64,000 nucleotides of DNA from NCBI GenBank assembly GCA_038025085.1, contig CM076147.1, positions 40,794,766 through 40,858,765 on the forward strand, read 5' to 3'. A model generated the notes under the pieces. It saw only the letters and a list, made by a program, of their open reading frames with translations, was not told the DNA's origin and made no database searches. Positions 37,701-47,507 of this stretch are shown here, in pieces (position 1 is the stretch's first letter; each line of letters opens with the position of its first letter). The DNA is from Tetragonia tetragonoides. Lineage: Eukaryota; Streptophyta; Magnoliopsida; Caryophyllales; Aizoaceae. The translations under genes and the position numbers were made by a program.

Positions 37701-39517
37701 CAAGTTGTTTTCTTGAATTGGGAGATGGTATTCTTATGTCACTTCAGCTGTTTATTCTGTGTTATGCATTTCCTACGTGAATCATTATGCCTGCAGTTAG
37801 CAAGTAGTCAAGTCATTATAATGTTCACTTTCCACCTATTCAGGTTACACTGCACTCACAAGTGAAGGACAGTTTGAGCATTCACGATGCCTGGCTGGAT
37901 CTTCAAGATGGATTTGTCCACACCTGTCAGAATGATGGGAGGCCAGCTTCAGCCTTTTTTCCTCTCACTGTTTCTCCAGCTTCCAAAGCTGGCATGCTAT
38001 TCAGTATATGCATAGGTTCGATGAATATCTCAGGTACCAGCAGGTGTTTTGTTGCACAAATACTTTATTGCTAAACATGATTTGTTGATGGCATCACTGC
38101 TAAAATCAGTGTGAAAAACTGGTGAGTGTATTTAAATTTTCAATGGCCCTTCCATAGTCCACTAAGGGTGTCTACATAACTATTTATCAAGGAGTCGGAA
38201 GATGTTATAAATTTGCTGAACTTGAACTTTCTTAATGTGGATGACAAATATACGTGTTTTCAGAAATAGGGGAGAGGGGGACCAGAGTTGGGTAAGGAGG
38301 GAATCATCCCAGCAGTTTTGAGCCTACATGGGCTTGCCCTAGTTTTTTCTTGGTTGATGGGCCAAGTCATTACAGAAAAATTGTTGATTAGAAGGTGGAA
38401 TTATCAAAGTTGAACTTGATTGATTTCTGCAACTGGGAACCGTCGGGTATACCCATACAACGGTCATCAGTGTTGAGATCATGAAATGTAGTTGATGTCT
38501 TAAATCTTACAATCATATAGCAGTCGGCTGCACGTAATCATAATATATATATGCTTCATCACATAATTTATTCAATATTATTTATTTTTCCTTTTCGCAG
38601 GTGAAGCTGAAGCACTCAATCCAGAAAGCATATTAAATATCAGCTACAGCATAAGTGGAGACAGAACCATGGGAGCTCACATGCCTGTTTTGAAAAGAAT
38701 CACAATGACCGAGAATTTAAAGCAGGATTTGATCTTTAGGAGTGCTCTTGTTCTTCAGAGACCTGTACTGGACCCATGCCTGGCAGTTGGCTTTCTTCCT
38801 TTTCCTTCAGATGGCCTCAGAGTCGGGCAGCTTGTTACTGTAAATTGGAGGGTTGAGCGATTAAAGGAATCAGAGGACGGCACAGTTCCTCAAAGCTATG
38901 TGAGTCTTTAAACTTGAACCATCAGTAAAAAAAATTTAGCCAGATCTTTCTTGATAGTTTCCTTGAAGATTAGAAATTTAGTTTCACTGTTCTCTCAAGA
39001 AAAAGAAATTTAGTTTCACTGTAATTCATTGCAAAAAGAGCCTAACATGTGATTCTTGTTTTTGAAGTTAAGCTTAATGTGGATTTCTTCCCACTTTTAG
39101 CTGTTTAGCATATGCTTTTAGAAGATAACTGTCTTTCTGCTCCAGGAGGAGGTATTGTACGAAGTTGATGCAAATTCAGAAAACTGGATGATTGCTGGGA
39201 GAAAGCGAGGGCATGTTTCCCTCTCCACTAAGCAAGGTAATTCCAGTTTGAACTTACCTCATGAAAGTATTACTGGATTTGCATGATTTAACGTCTAACT
39301 AGGACATCTGATGTATCCATGTAATTGTAATATATGTACAGGCTCAAGAATTGTCATCTCAGTTCTGTGTGTTCCCTTGGTTGCTGGTTATGTACGCCCC
39401 CCTCATCTTGGGCTGCCAAGTATTGACGAGGCAAACATAAATTGCAATCCACCTGCACCACATTTGGTCTGTGTCTTGCCTCCTGTTCTGAGTTCATCAT
39501 ATTGTATACCAGCATAA
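22718..39517 (+). CDS. TRS130: TRAPPII tethering-complex subunit TRS130/TRAPPC10 (CLUB type)
   Basis: Twenty-one exons: 22718-22781, 23455-23684, 24422-24603, 25673-25856, 26196-26286, 27931-28091, 28971-29060, 29232-29393, 29648-29709, 29812-29902, 31916-32079, 32247-32454, 33717-34262, 34351-34563, 34715-35093, 35331-35421, 36148-36232, 37844-38033, 38601-38899, 39146-39236 and 39342-39517. All splice sites are GT-AG and the phases close to 1252 residues, near the length I recall for Arabidopsis TRS130. Landmarks are the N-terminus MANYLAQFQAIKNTCDHL, the central AAENYHRSWWKRHGVVLDGE, and the C-terminal VCVLPPVLSSSYCIPA. In plants TRAPPII acts at the trans-Golgi network in secretion and in cell-plate membrane traffic, working on Rab-A GTPases. 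Introns 5, 10, 12, 16 and 17 are long and loaded with transposon debris, yet no exon is disrupted, so the gene looks functional. Confidence 0.96.
27320..27600 (+). mobile_element. LINE 3'-end remnant in TRS130 intron 5
   Basis: A degenerate copy of the same LINE tail. A stretch reads LPFSGAFGWSKM, degraded from the LWCIWLERN motif seen in the other copies. TTTGTAATTAGTTTC and GAGGACTCCTTGTCCT follow, with the same order and spacing as in the 35450-36090 copy. Confidence 0.6.
27625..27668 (+). repeat. Truncated SINE head
   Basis: CTTGGGGTGGGTAGCGCAGG, then a cytosine-rich stretch ending in CATCCCC, matches the first 44 bases of the intact SINE at 30646-30758. It breaks off before box B. It lies directly behind the LINE tail. 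Confidence 0.6.
30646..30758 (+). mobile_element. SINE with poly(A) tail and target duplication
   Basis: A tRNA-derived head has box A (TAGCGCAGTGGCGCG) and box B (GGATCGAGTCTC). A short body follows, ending in a run of A. The flanks TTCTAAACCTCGAG (30632-30645) and TTCTAAACCCTCAAG (30759-30773) are the two copies of the target site with small differences. The insertion is in intron 10 of TRS130, in the sense orientation. Confidence 0.8.
30842..31570 (+). mobile_element. 5'-truncated LINE in TRS130 intron 10
   Basis: The longest copy of this family in the window. Broken frames still read WEMDELTALLELLE, then FRRWTGDSSGEFS, then FVWTLVLDKVNTNDLRQRRR, and finally LWCIWLERNEWC. These occur in the order expected for the end of a plant non-LTR retrotransposon ORF2 and its RT zinc-binding region. 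It ends in an A/T-rich tail. Multiple stops and frameshifts show it is dead. Confidence 0.7.
33050..33180 (-). repeat. SINE-like element, inverted, in TRS130 intron 12
   Basis: Read on the minus strand it starts GGGAGCTCAAGTGGCAGAGC (box A-like). It continues to GGTTTGAGGTTCATCCCC (box B-like). A GGTTCATCCCCTAAT motif is repeated just beyond. Ends are uncertain. Confidence 0.5.
35450..36090 (+). mobile_element. LINE 3' remnant in TRS130 intron 16, split by a MITE
   Basis: Protein traces include FLRCGVACSQWSRFFGVVGE on the left of the inserted MITE and AVLWCISLKMNVW followed by FWAKAAGVFRVLL on the right. It ends with TTTGTAATTAGTTTC and GAGGACTCCTGGTCCTCTTA. The left and right parts join cleanly at GTGCTTA/AGTGTTCC when the MITE is removed. 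Confidence 0.7.
35586..35803. mobile_element. MITE with TA target duplication, nested in a LINE
   Basis: The ends TGGGCAATTTCTTGGCTAC and GTAGCCAAGAACCATTGCCCA are inverted. The similarity continues inwards about 50 bases through TAGCCAACTTG and GGCTACACCCACA. TA flanks both sides (35584-35585 and 35804-35805). It is about 218 bp long with no coding capacity. The TA site suggests a Tc1/mariner-type origin, though the termini are not the Stowaway consensus. Confidence 0.75.
36887..37207 (+). repeat. Recent 161-bp direct tandem duplication in TRS130 intron 17
   Basis: Copy 1 (36887-37047) and copy 2 (37048-37207) are identical apart from one C missing in copy 2 (TTAACCTGG against TTAACTGG). 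Both begin ACCACCTTCACTTTGG and end GCTGGATAGCT. The near-identity indicates a very recent event. Confidence 0.93.
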
Positions 39518-40217
39518 CAATTCAAAAGCTGTTGTTACACTTGTCAATGTACAACAGAAATTCTTATAGTCATCCAAATTTTCCCTTTTCTCTTTTGGGT
39601 AGCCTAGTTAATTTCTTAGAAAGTACTGTAGTTATTAGGCACATGAAAAGTTTCTGGATTGTACCTTATGAGTGTATAATGTAATTACCACATGGATGTT
39701 GAATATGAGGAAATTTTGTACTGTAATCTCCCGAGACTCTTTTTTGGTATAGAAACTGAACTTTTCGTCAATATCAGCGCTGTTTCAGCTTTAAGCCATT
39801 TATTTCTTCTGATGTTCCCTGTTATTAGGGATGGCAAAATGCGTGTGTTCACAATCTCTGTGTTTCTTACAATATTATTACTGCAGCCATTGTCTTGCAT
39901 CTTGATTGTGCTGAACAAGCATACACCAAATACATTTCACTGAATGCTGGTCTTTCCTTAACGTTCCGCTTAATATTCTTTACTTATCCTCCGTTTACCA
40001 CTTTCTTTTACACATTTGTGAAAAGATGCCTTGCTGCATATCGTCTTCAAACGCGAATTCAAAGCCAAATCCTAAGCATCAAATCCAATTGCATAACTTG
40101 TATTTGACAGGGTAGAAATATTTTGTAGGATGATTATTGATGTTAGAGAATCAAGCTAGCGTGGGCGTGGTGATAAAAAAAGGATACTAAAAAATAATTA
40201 ATAATAAAAATAAAAAA
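39518..40217. other. 3' flank of TRS130, no further gene
   Basis: This includes the presumed TRS130 3' UTR. Several 70-90 codon frames occur but none has protein character or splice support. It ends at the tRNA cluster. Confidence 0.5.
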
Positions 40218-40290
40218 TGGAGATGCGGGGTATCGATCCCCGTACCTCTCGCATGCTAAGCGAGCGCTCTACCATCTGAGCTACATCCCC
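40218..40290 (-). tRNA. tRNA-Ala (AGC)
   Basis: Minus-strand start GGGGATGTAGCTCAGATGG, with anticodon loop TTAGCAT (anticodon AGC), T-arm GGGGATCGATACCCC and acceptor end CATCTCC plus discriminator A. All stems pair, with one G-T in the acceptor stem. A T-run (TTTTTT) follows the 3' end as a Pol III terminator. CCA is not encoded, as expected for a eukaryotic gene. Confidence 0.96.
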
Positions 40291-40740
40291 TTTTGATAAC
40301 ATCGACTAAGGTATATTTAATAACTATAAAATGTCGAATATCCTTTCTTTTTTTTTCCTTTTCTTTGTTGAACAGCTATTCTTTAGATAGTGGTGGACAA
40401 AATAAAATGTCTAATTAAGTTATCTTCTGAAGAACTGTAGAAGGCCAATCTATCCATACCCAAAACTCTTCTCAGAGATCGATATACTGGAATAATAACA
40501 TGTTATGGTATAAGGTATAATTGAGGATGTTTATGAAGAATGCAATAAACATAAGACACTCAATTTACATGAAATATATACGGCCATGAGGATGTATCCT
40601 CAATTCAAAGGCAAGTTCTAAATGTGGATTATACTTTTATCTATTTCACAGGAGCCATGGTGATTGGTGAGGATAAGACAGAGCCCAAAGTGGAGAATCC
40701 TCAGCTAACCAAAAAAAAAGGGGAAAAAAAAAAAAAAAGA

Positions 40741-40813
40741 AGGTCCCAACCGAGACTTGAACTCGGGTCACTGGATTCAGAGTCCAATGTCCTAACCACT
40801 AGACCATGGGACC
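40741..40813 (-). tRNA. tRNA-Gln (CTG)
   Basis: Minus-strand start GGTCCCATGGTCTAGTGG. The anticodon loop CTCTGAA lies in a TTGGA/TCCAG stem (anticodon CTG), and the T-arm contains GAGTTCAAGTCTC. The acceptor end TGGGACC pairs fully with the 5' end. A long T-run downstream is the terminator. There is no intron. Confidence 0.96.
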
Positions 40814-40900
40814 ACTGTTGACAACGATAGAACATTAAACTTTTATATCAAATTTTAAGAGGCAAGCAAAGGAAAAAAAATTGACGGAAGCTACTCTTTT

Positions 40901-40972
40901 TATCAGAGCCAGGTTTCGATCCTGGGACCTGTGGGTTATGGGCCCACCACGCTTCCGCTGCGCCACTCTGAT
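40901..40972 (-). tRNA. Initiator tRNA-Met (CAT)
   Basis: The minus-strand sequence begins ATCAGAGTGGCGCAGCGG and ends GGCTCTGATA. The anticodon loop is CCATAAC in a GTGGG/CCCAC stem. The A1:T72 pair, three G:C pairs flanking the anticodon and the GGATCGAAACC T-arm are plant initiator features. A CAA motif lies just upstream and a T8 terminator downstream. Confidence 0.97.
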
Positions 40973-41929
40973 TTGTTGACTTATTTCTGTATAACATATT
41001 TATTGTTTTATAATTGAAACAGTTTTCAGAAATTGGAGCGCGGAAGAGAGGAAAGAGAGTCAACCATATTTTTGAAATTTGAAAAAGAAGAGATGAGGCA
41101 ATAATTACTGTGATCATCAAAAGTCCATCTTTTCATATCTGCGTGCTTCATTTACCTTTCACTTTAAGCTAAAAGTAGTACTACTGTATTTGTTTGGTTC
41201 ATGATCTTATTAGCTTAAAGTAGATGATTATTGAGTGGTTGATTTTAAAGCTTAAGATCATAAGTGAATGGTAAATGGGGGGGGGGGGGGCAGTGAGTAG
41301 ACAAAATTAACTTCTGTCGGCACAAATTGATCAAAACTCAAAAGTCCTTCGAATTTCTTTTTCTGAAATGGTAAAAGGATCAGCTTTAATTGCTTTAATT
41401 TTTGGTACTCTTGTATATGTTTAGTTTTGAATTCCCATTCAGGATTTTTCAAAAATAAAAAAGCACAAAAGGACGATGTTGTTCTATGATTTTCAGTGTT
41501 TTGTTAGTATTAAGCACCTAATAAAAATGTGATAAATTTTAATAATTTGGCCTTAACAAGTGAGTACACATACAACATAACTGAGATTTCAACCCAAAAC
41601 CAATTGACAATGAGTAGAGTAATCCACCTCTTTACAATGCTTATTGGCTGGACCTGCATTCAGCTAATATGGCTGGACCAAGCCCAGTCTGCGCGTCATT
41701 TATACAAGACTAAGGAAGCTCAATTTTGTTGGCCCGCCCAATACGAAAAGATTACCGTTTTCTTTCACTTCAAAATCGATCCAACATGCTTTTGGATGTA
41801 CGTGGCCCCTACTCCCTTTACTCATCTTCTTTTTTTTTTTTCCTTTTTCAATGATTTTTAAGACATTTTTTTTTTGTTTTGAGAATTATTATCTGTAGAA
41901 ACTTTTAAACTTTTTTTTAATAACATTTT
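40973..41929. other. Intergenic, no gene seen
   Basis: AT-rich with a G-run near 41278-41290 and a T-rich patch at 41828-41890. Short frames here lack protein character. Confidence 0.45.
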
Positions 41930-43790
41930 GTTTATTACACTTATGAATCTTTTCCCTATTTTTAATGAACTTTAGGTTTATACCTTATGAATAATTAAAC
42001 TATTTTTTAATAAACATACCGTTTATAACTTAGAAACAACTAGACTATTTTTTAATGAACATTGTGTTTATACCTTATGAACAATTAGACTATTTTTATG
42101 AACTATTAGACTATTTTTATGAACATGATTTACCCCGGTCCCACCTCCTTGACATTACTTCCATTCTTTCCTTTTTTATTTTTTATTTTTTTAAGGGTCA
42201 TTGACTTACTTTTTTTCCTTTTCACAAACGAGTCTTATTTATCCATTTTTTTTTTATTTGAAATGTTTTATTCCATTTTCATTCAAGAAACCTTATGTTT
42301 ATAACCTATGAACTATTAAACTATATTTTTTATGAACCTCAAGTTTATAACTAATGAACTACTAGGCTATTTGCTAATGAACTATTTGACTATTTTAAAT
42401 AAACATTATGTTTTTTCACCAAAAAAAAAAAACAAACATATGAACTATTAGGTTAATTTAAATAAACATCATGCCCCCTAAAAAAAATGAACCTTATGCC
42501 CCCTAAATGAACCTTACGTTTATAACTTATGCTATTTTTAATGAACATTGCATTTACAACTTATGAACTATTAGGCTATTTTTAATGAACATTGCGTTTA
42601 CAACTTATGAACTATTAAGCTATTTTTAATGAACATTGCGTTTACAACTTATAAACTATTCGACTATTTTTTATGAAAACTATGTTTACAACTTATGAAC
42701 TATTAGGCTATTCTTAATGAACATTGCTTTTGCGACGTATGAACTATTAGGCTATTTTAAATGAACATTGCGTTTACAACTTATAAACTATTAGACTATT
42801 ATTTATGAACATTGTGTTTGCAACTTATGAACTATTAGGCTATTCTTAATGAATATTGTGTTTACTACGTATGAACTATTAGGCTTTAAATGAACATTGC
42901 ATTTACGACGTATGAACTATTAGACTATTTTAAATGAACATTGCGTTTACGACATATGAACTATTAGGCTATTTTAAATGAACATTGCGTTTACGACATA
43001 TGAACTATTAGGCTATTTTAAATGAACATTGCGTTTACGACGTATGAACTATTAGGCTATTTTATATGAACATTGCGTTTACGACGTATGAATTATTAGG
43101 CTATTTCAAATGAACATTGCGTTTGCGATGTATGAACTGTTAGGCTATTTTAAATGAACATTGTGTTTACCACATATGAACTATTAGGCTATTCTTAATG
43201 AACATTGTGTTTACGACGTATGAACTATTAGGCTATTTTAAATGAACATTGTGTTTACGACGTATGAACTATTAGGCTATTTTAAATGAACATTGCGTTT
43301 ACGACGTATGAACTATTAGGCTATTTTAAATGAACATTGTGTTTACGACGTATGAACTATTAAGCTATTTTAAATGAACATTGCATTTACGACATATGAA
43401 CTATTAGGCTATATTTAATGAACATTGCGTTTACCACATATGAACTATTAGACTATTTTTAATGAACATTGCGTTTACGACGTATGAATTATTAGGCTAT
43501 TTTAAATGAACATTGTGTTTACGACGTATGAACTATTAGGCTATTTGAAATGAACATTGCATTTACGACTTATGAACTATTAGGCTATTTTGAGTGAACA
43601 TTGCGTTTACGACATATGAATTATTAGGCTATTTTAAATGAACATTGCGTTTACGGCTTATGAACTATTAGGCTATTTTAAATAAACATTGCGTTTACCA
43701 CCTATGAACTATTAGACTATTTTAAATGAATACTATATTTATACCTTATTAACTACGAGTATTAGATATTTTAAATGAACTAGTGGTTGA
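41930..43790 (+). repeat. 44-bp minisatellite array built of two 22-bp half-units
   Basis: The unit is TATGAACTATTAGGCTATTT followed by TAAATGAACATTGCGTTTAC and GACG, 44 bases. The two halves each carry ATGAAC near the start, so the unit is an old 22-bp dimer. About 28 recognisable units lie in 42520-43760. Units in the centre (about 42960-43330) are nearly identical, while those at both edges, and the sequence back to about 41930, are increasingly diverged. The unit length is not a multiple of three and every frame has stops, so it is not a coding repeat. Confidence 0.93.
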
Positions 43791-43957
43791 TTAGTCATGA
43801 ACTTTTAACTTGTTTTTATGAACTTTTTATATTATTACTCAAAAAGAAACCAAACTACTCATGCGTCAACAAAGGAAAAAAAAGGAAAAAGAAAAACAAA
43901 AGTCACTAGTGTCAACCAGATAAGGAAGATTGTTTTTTTTGTTTTTGCTCATCAAGG

Positions 43958-44314
43958 AAGATTGCTTATGAAGCTGAAGTTCTAATTGATTCATACTTTG
44001 AAGAGGATGATCTCAAGAAAAGATCATCAAAAGGCCACTTCTTGGCGGTGTTTATCAAGAGGTTCAGGAACCTCCCAAAGACTCGTCGGAAAGGCAATGA
44101 GATTCAGGCTCTCATTACAAGGAACGACCACCGCCACCATTGCAGTCCACCACATATACACTGTCACCTCACCCCTACCCCCGCCGTCGTCGACCTTCGA
44201 TCCACTACCGGCGAACAAAATTCGAAAAACAAGCAACATGAAAAATATTCAATTTGGGTCTTCATGAACTCTAAAAATCGAGAGAAGTGTAGATATGACA
44301 ATTTTGTAATTTAA
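43958..44314 (+). pseudogene. Possible CNL coiled-coil (Rx-N type) fragment
   Basis: An open frame without a convincing ATG begins KIAYEAEVLIDSYFEEDDL. This resembles the EDVID-motif helix of CC-NB-LRR proteins (AYEAEDVID in many members), and is followed by a basic stretch (FIKRFRNLPKTRRKGNEI) like the next helix. After about 50 codons the similarity fades into His/Pro-rich sequence and stops at 44314. There is no NB-ARC region downstream. It is either a dead resistance-gene fragment or a gene piece caught by a transposon. The assignment rests on motif resemblance only. Confidence 0.35.
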
Positions 44315-44728
44315 TTTTTGCCTTTGAAGTTACAAGAACAAATCAATTCCATTGTTCTGAGGAGAGAGAGAATGTCTGTCAGTTTGTGCGTTGAGGGGAG
44401 GAAGAAAGCAAAGAGCTATAGAAACTGGAAAGGAAGCGCGAATTACGAAAATGCCACTGAGCTTCTAATTATTTGCAAAATCGCCACAGAGGTCCATCCA
44501 AGTTGGATGGACATAGGTCCATATAAAAATTTTATCCTCCTTATATATATATGCTCAATACCACCAAATATTTACATGTGGGACACAAACCCACTTCAAT
44601 ACTCCACCTCACGCAAAGACCCATCATGGGCTGAAGCGTGGACCAAATAAAGCCTACTATGGGCCAGTCACACGCGTGTGGGCTAAACAGGGGATTATAA
44701 ATGCAGGACCAAAGCCCGCACTGATACC

Positions 44729-44950
44729 ATGACAAGTTTGAGACAAAAAAGATGATTTCTATATTGATCTGTACGCAATATATATATATATATATATACA
44801 CAATATCTTCTGTCATAGGAAACAATCCTAAACAATATCAAACTCTAATATAACCTGTTATAAATGGGCGTAACAATATCTTCTGTCATAGGAAACAATC
44901 CTAAACAATATCAAACTCTAATATAATCTGTCATAAATAGGCATAACATA
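44729..44950 (-). mobile_element. LTR-type remnant beside an iMet-like primer site
   Basis: On the minus strand, sequence ending CTCAAACTTGTCA is followed at once by TGGTATCAGTGC. That is near the TGGTATCAGAGC primer site complementary to plant initiator tRNA-Met. The putative LTR would extend from 44729 to about 44950 and contains a (TA)n tract. It also contains a 73-bp direct duplication (44801-44873 and 44874-44946, each beginning CAATATCTTCTGTCATAGG). No second LTR or gag-pol was seen, so it is a solo or TRIM-like relic. Confidence 0.45.
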
Positions 44951-45573
44951 ATATTATAAATGTCACGCCTGAAATCTCGGAAATCTTGAACAAAATGCTC
45001 TAATTATCAATAAATAAATAAATAAATAAATAAAAATTAAAGACCCCTTAGATCAAAAAAAATCCGGAATATGTTGAAGGAAAGAAAAGGAAAACAGAAA
45101 GATCAAGCGACAGCTTGATTAAACTCAAAGATATAGCCCCCCTGTCCCATAAGCACATGGGTGCATGGTACTTAAGAGAGGACAATTGTTGATAGTTCCT
45201 TCGATTTGATTTGAAAATAGAAAGTGACGATTAAGATTTGGAAGTTTTGAGTGAGTGATGGAAGCAACAGGCAGATGGCAATCGTAGGATACATACACGA
45301 CATGCCGGGGGAAAGAGAAAATAAAGTACCTTCAATTGATCACTTCAATAATAATTCCAGGCCCATTGCCATTGCCTGGGACTGCCCTTAATTTCTCAAT
45401 TGCCCTTAACCTTCGTGCATGTCATGTGATCTCTTTGCATGGCTACTCATATCATGAGTCATGACTGATATTAAATTCAATTGTAACTAACAACTTTCGT
45501 TAAGTAACCTTCCAATTAGCGGTGTCTACAAAGGTCCAATTATATGCAGCCTTATCTCTAACTAGTTGTCTAA

Positions 45574-45835
45574 CTCGTATTTTATCTGTTTCGCAAAAAT
45601 GATAACATTTACTTTTTGAAGGTCAAACTTTATAAACTTTGACCATTGATTTCGGAAAAAAATATAAGAATTTACAATGTAAAAATACTATCGTTGGATT
45701 CGTTTTAATTAATACTTTCGAAAAATCTATTTTTTATAGTTTATGTATTCATAGAAACACAAATATTTATGGTCAAAGTAGTGTATTAGAGACCGTGCAA
45801 AAGTAAATGTTACCATTTTTCAGAAACGGAGGGAG
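45574..45835. mobile_element. Degenerate Stowaway-type MITE
   Basis: The right end ACGGAGGGAG followed by TA is canonical. The left end is mutated, but CGCAAAAATGATAACATTTAC mirrors GTAAATGTTACCATTTTTC. The interior GGTCAAACTTTATAAACTTT matches the typical Stowaway body also present at 20692-20946. Confidence 0.75.
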
Positions 45836-47507
45836 TATGTAGAGAGACTGTTTCTGAAACATAAGTCTATCATATATGAGGGAAGTAAAGTAACTTGGTT
45901 GATATTTCTTAAGGCGTTCAGAGACTAGGATAGGTGTATTTTTTTCCACTCTATGAAAATATTGAACCTAAAACTCAATGTACTGTACCTTAATCTTATT
46001 CACTAGGGTAAGAACTGATCATTGACGGTAAAGTTTTACTTTGAGGATGACATATTGCATAGAAAATTAAAAAAAATACTCCATTCTCGATACTTCATAT
46101 GAACTAGTACATTTTTCAAACACAAAAACTTGTATGAGGCGGGTCTTAACATGAGACGCCTCAAACAAACATGAAGTTATATTTGACTATAGAAGTGACC
46201 ACATGTTAAGATGGTCTGTAAGACCTACTTATTATTTTTTAAAAGTCTTAAGTGTGATTGTATATATGTTAAAGGAAAATCCAATTAATTCAACAATATA
46301 ATTTACGCCATAATTAACGGGTTTGTTCATGAGTCCACTAACGAAATGACGTGTGGGGAAGAGAGTGGATCTAGTACTACTTTGGTGGGGCTGCTATTCT
46401 ATTGTATCTGTAAGGCATTAAATTCCAAAACTGACAATTCCCCAACTTCCCACATCAGAAAATGATCCTCTCCTTCAACATCAGATGATGGAAAACCGAC
46501 CAAACGAACCCCACCCTTACCCGTTTCCCATTCACTACCAAAATTCCAAAGTCCAATCCAAATCCATTATTCATTACTCATACAAAGTCACCAAAACTCC
46601 ATAAATTCCTTCCAAAAAATCCAAACCAACATTAAATTTCAGAGTCATTCAACCATACCAGCATTTCCTTCACCCTTGTACTACTATACATACCATGCAC
46701 CATGCATTTATTCATGGTCAATATTTCAAATGCGTTATCTTCCACCAGTACTTCCATATCTACATACTCTCCACCATAAAAGAAGTTTTTTTTTTTTTCC
46801 TCTTCACCATAAAAGAAGTTAGGTCTGTTACAAAATTCTCTTTTACAAAACTAACCATAAGGATGAAAGTTGTGTTCTTCTCCATTTATTTGATTAGTGA
46901 TAAGTTCGGTTTAGTCCCATTCCATTCAGTACATAATAGACTTACTTCTTCTCTTATATATTGCTATTCATATCAGTTTAGTAGAAGAAAAAAAACGCAC
47001 CATGAGTCCATAACTACTATGTTTTGGTTACAAAACTATCACTATTAAGGCCCTGTTCTTTTCGTCGTTTCTATGTTACGAAACTCGATCATGTCACAAC
47101 TCACAAGTGTCAAAATATATCAAAAACAGATTTAGATGCTCTTTTTACGCTGTCAAAATAAAAACTTGATCCACACAACACAACAAGTGCAAATTCGAAA
47201 CTTTAGAGAGAGAAAAGTACTCTTGAACAACACCACAGTAGTAGAGTAGTAGTATACACTTTCAATATTCACAAAAAAAAATAAAAAAAAAATAAAAAAA
47301 AATCCCAACTATAGAACATGAGTATATTCTCTTCCCCTAAAAAAAGCTCCTACTAATCTCAATCTGGGTTGGCTTCGCCTCCCCAAAATATCACTCATTC
47401 ACCCCCGCCAAAAAACAAAAACTAAACAAAAATCAAAATTATAAAATTAGTAACACTACTAATCTACTACTAGTATAATTATTATTTGTGTTTTTTTATT
47501 ATTATTA
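45836..47507. other. Intergenic with repeat fragments, no gene seen
   Basis: A second copy of the GTATGAGGCGG repeat is at 46121-46234. One TIR end (TTAAGGCCCTGTTCTTTTC) lies at about 47046 with no matching right end found. The rest is AT-rich. The longest frame (46695-47048) looks random. The 3' UTR of the methyltransferase gene should lie just below 47508. Confidence 0.45.
46121..46234. repeat. Dispersed repeat, GTATGAGGCGG family
   Basis: Aligns with 8792-8908 over its whole length. It is the second of the two long copies in the window. Confidence 0.55.

Noticed and set aside
40848..41120. 90-codon minus ORF
   Set aside because: It reads through the initiator tRNA gene.
46695..47048. 117-codon ORF in the region before the methyltransferase
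   Set aside because: Composition is random AT-rich translation, and there are no motifs or plausible promoter.
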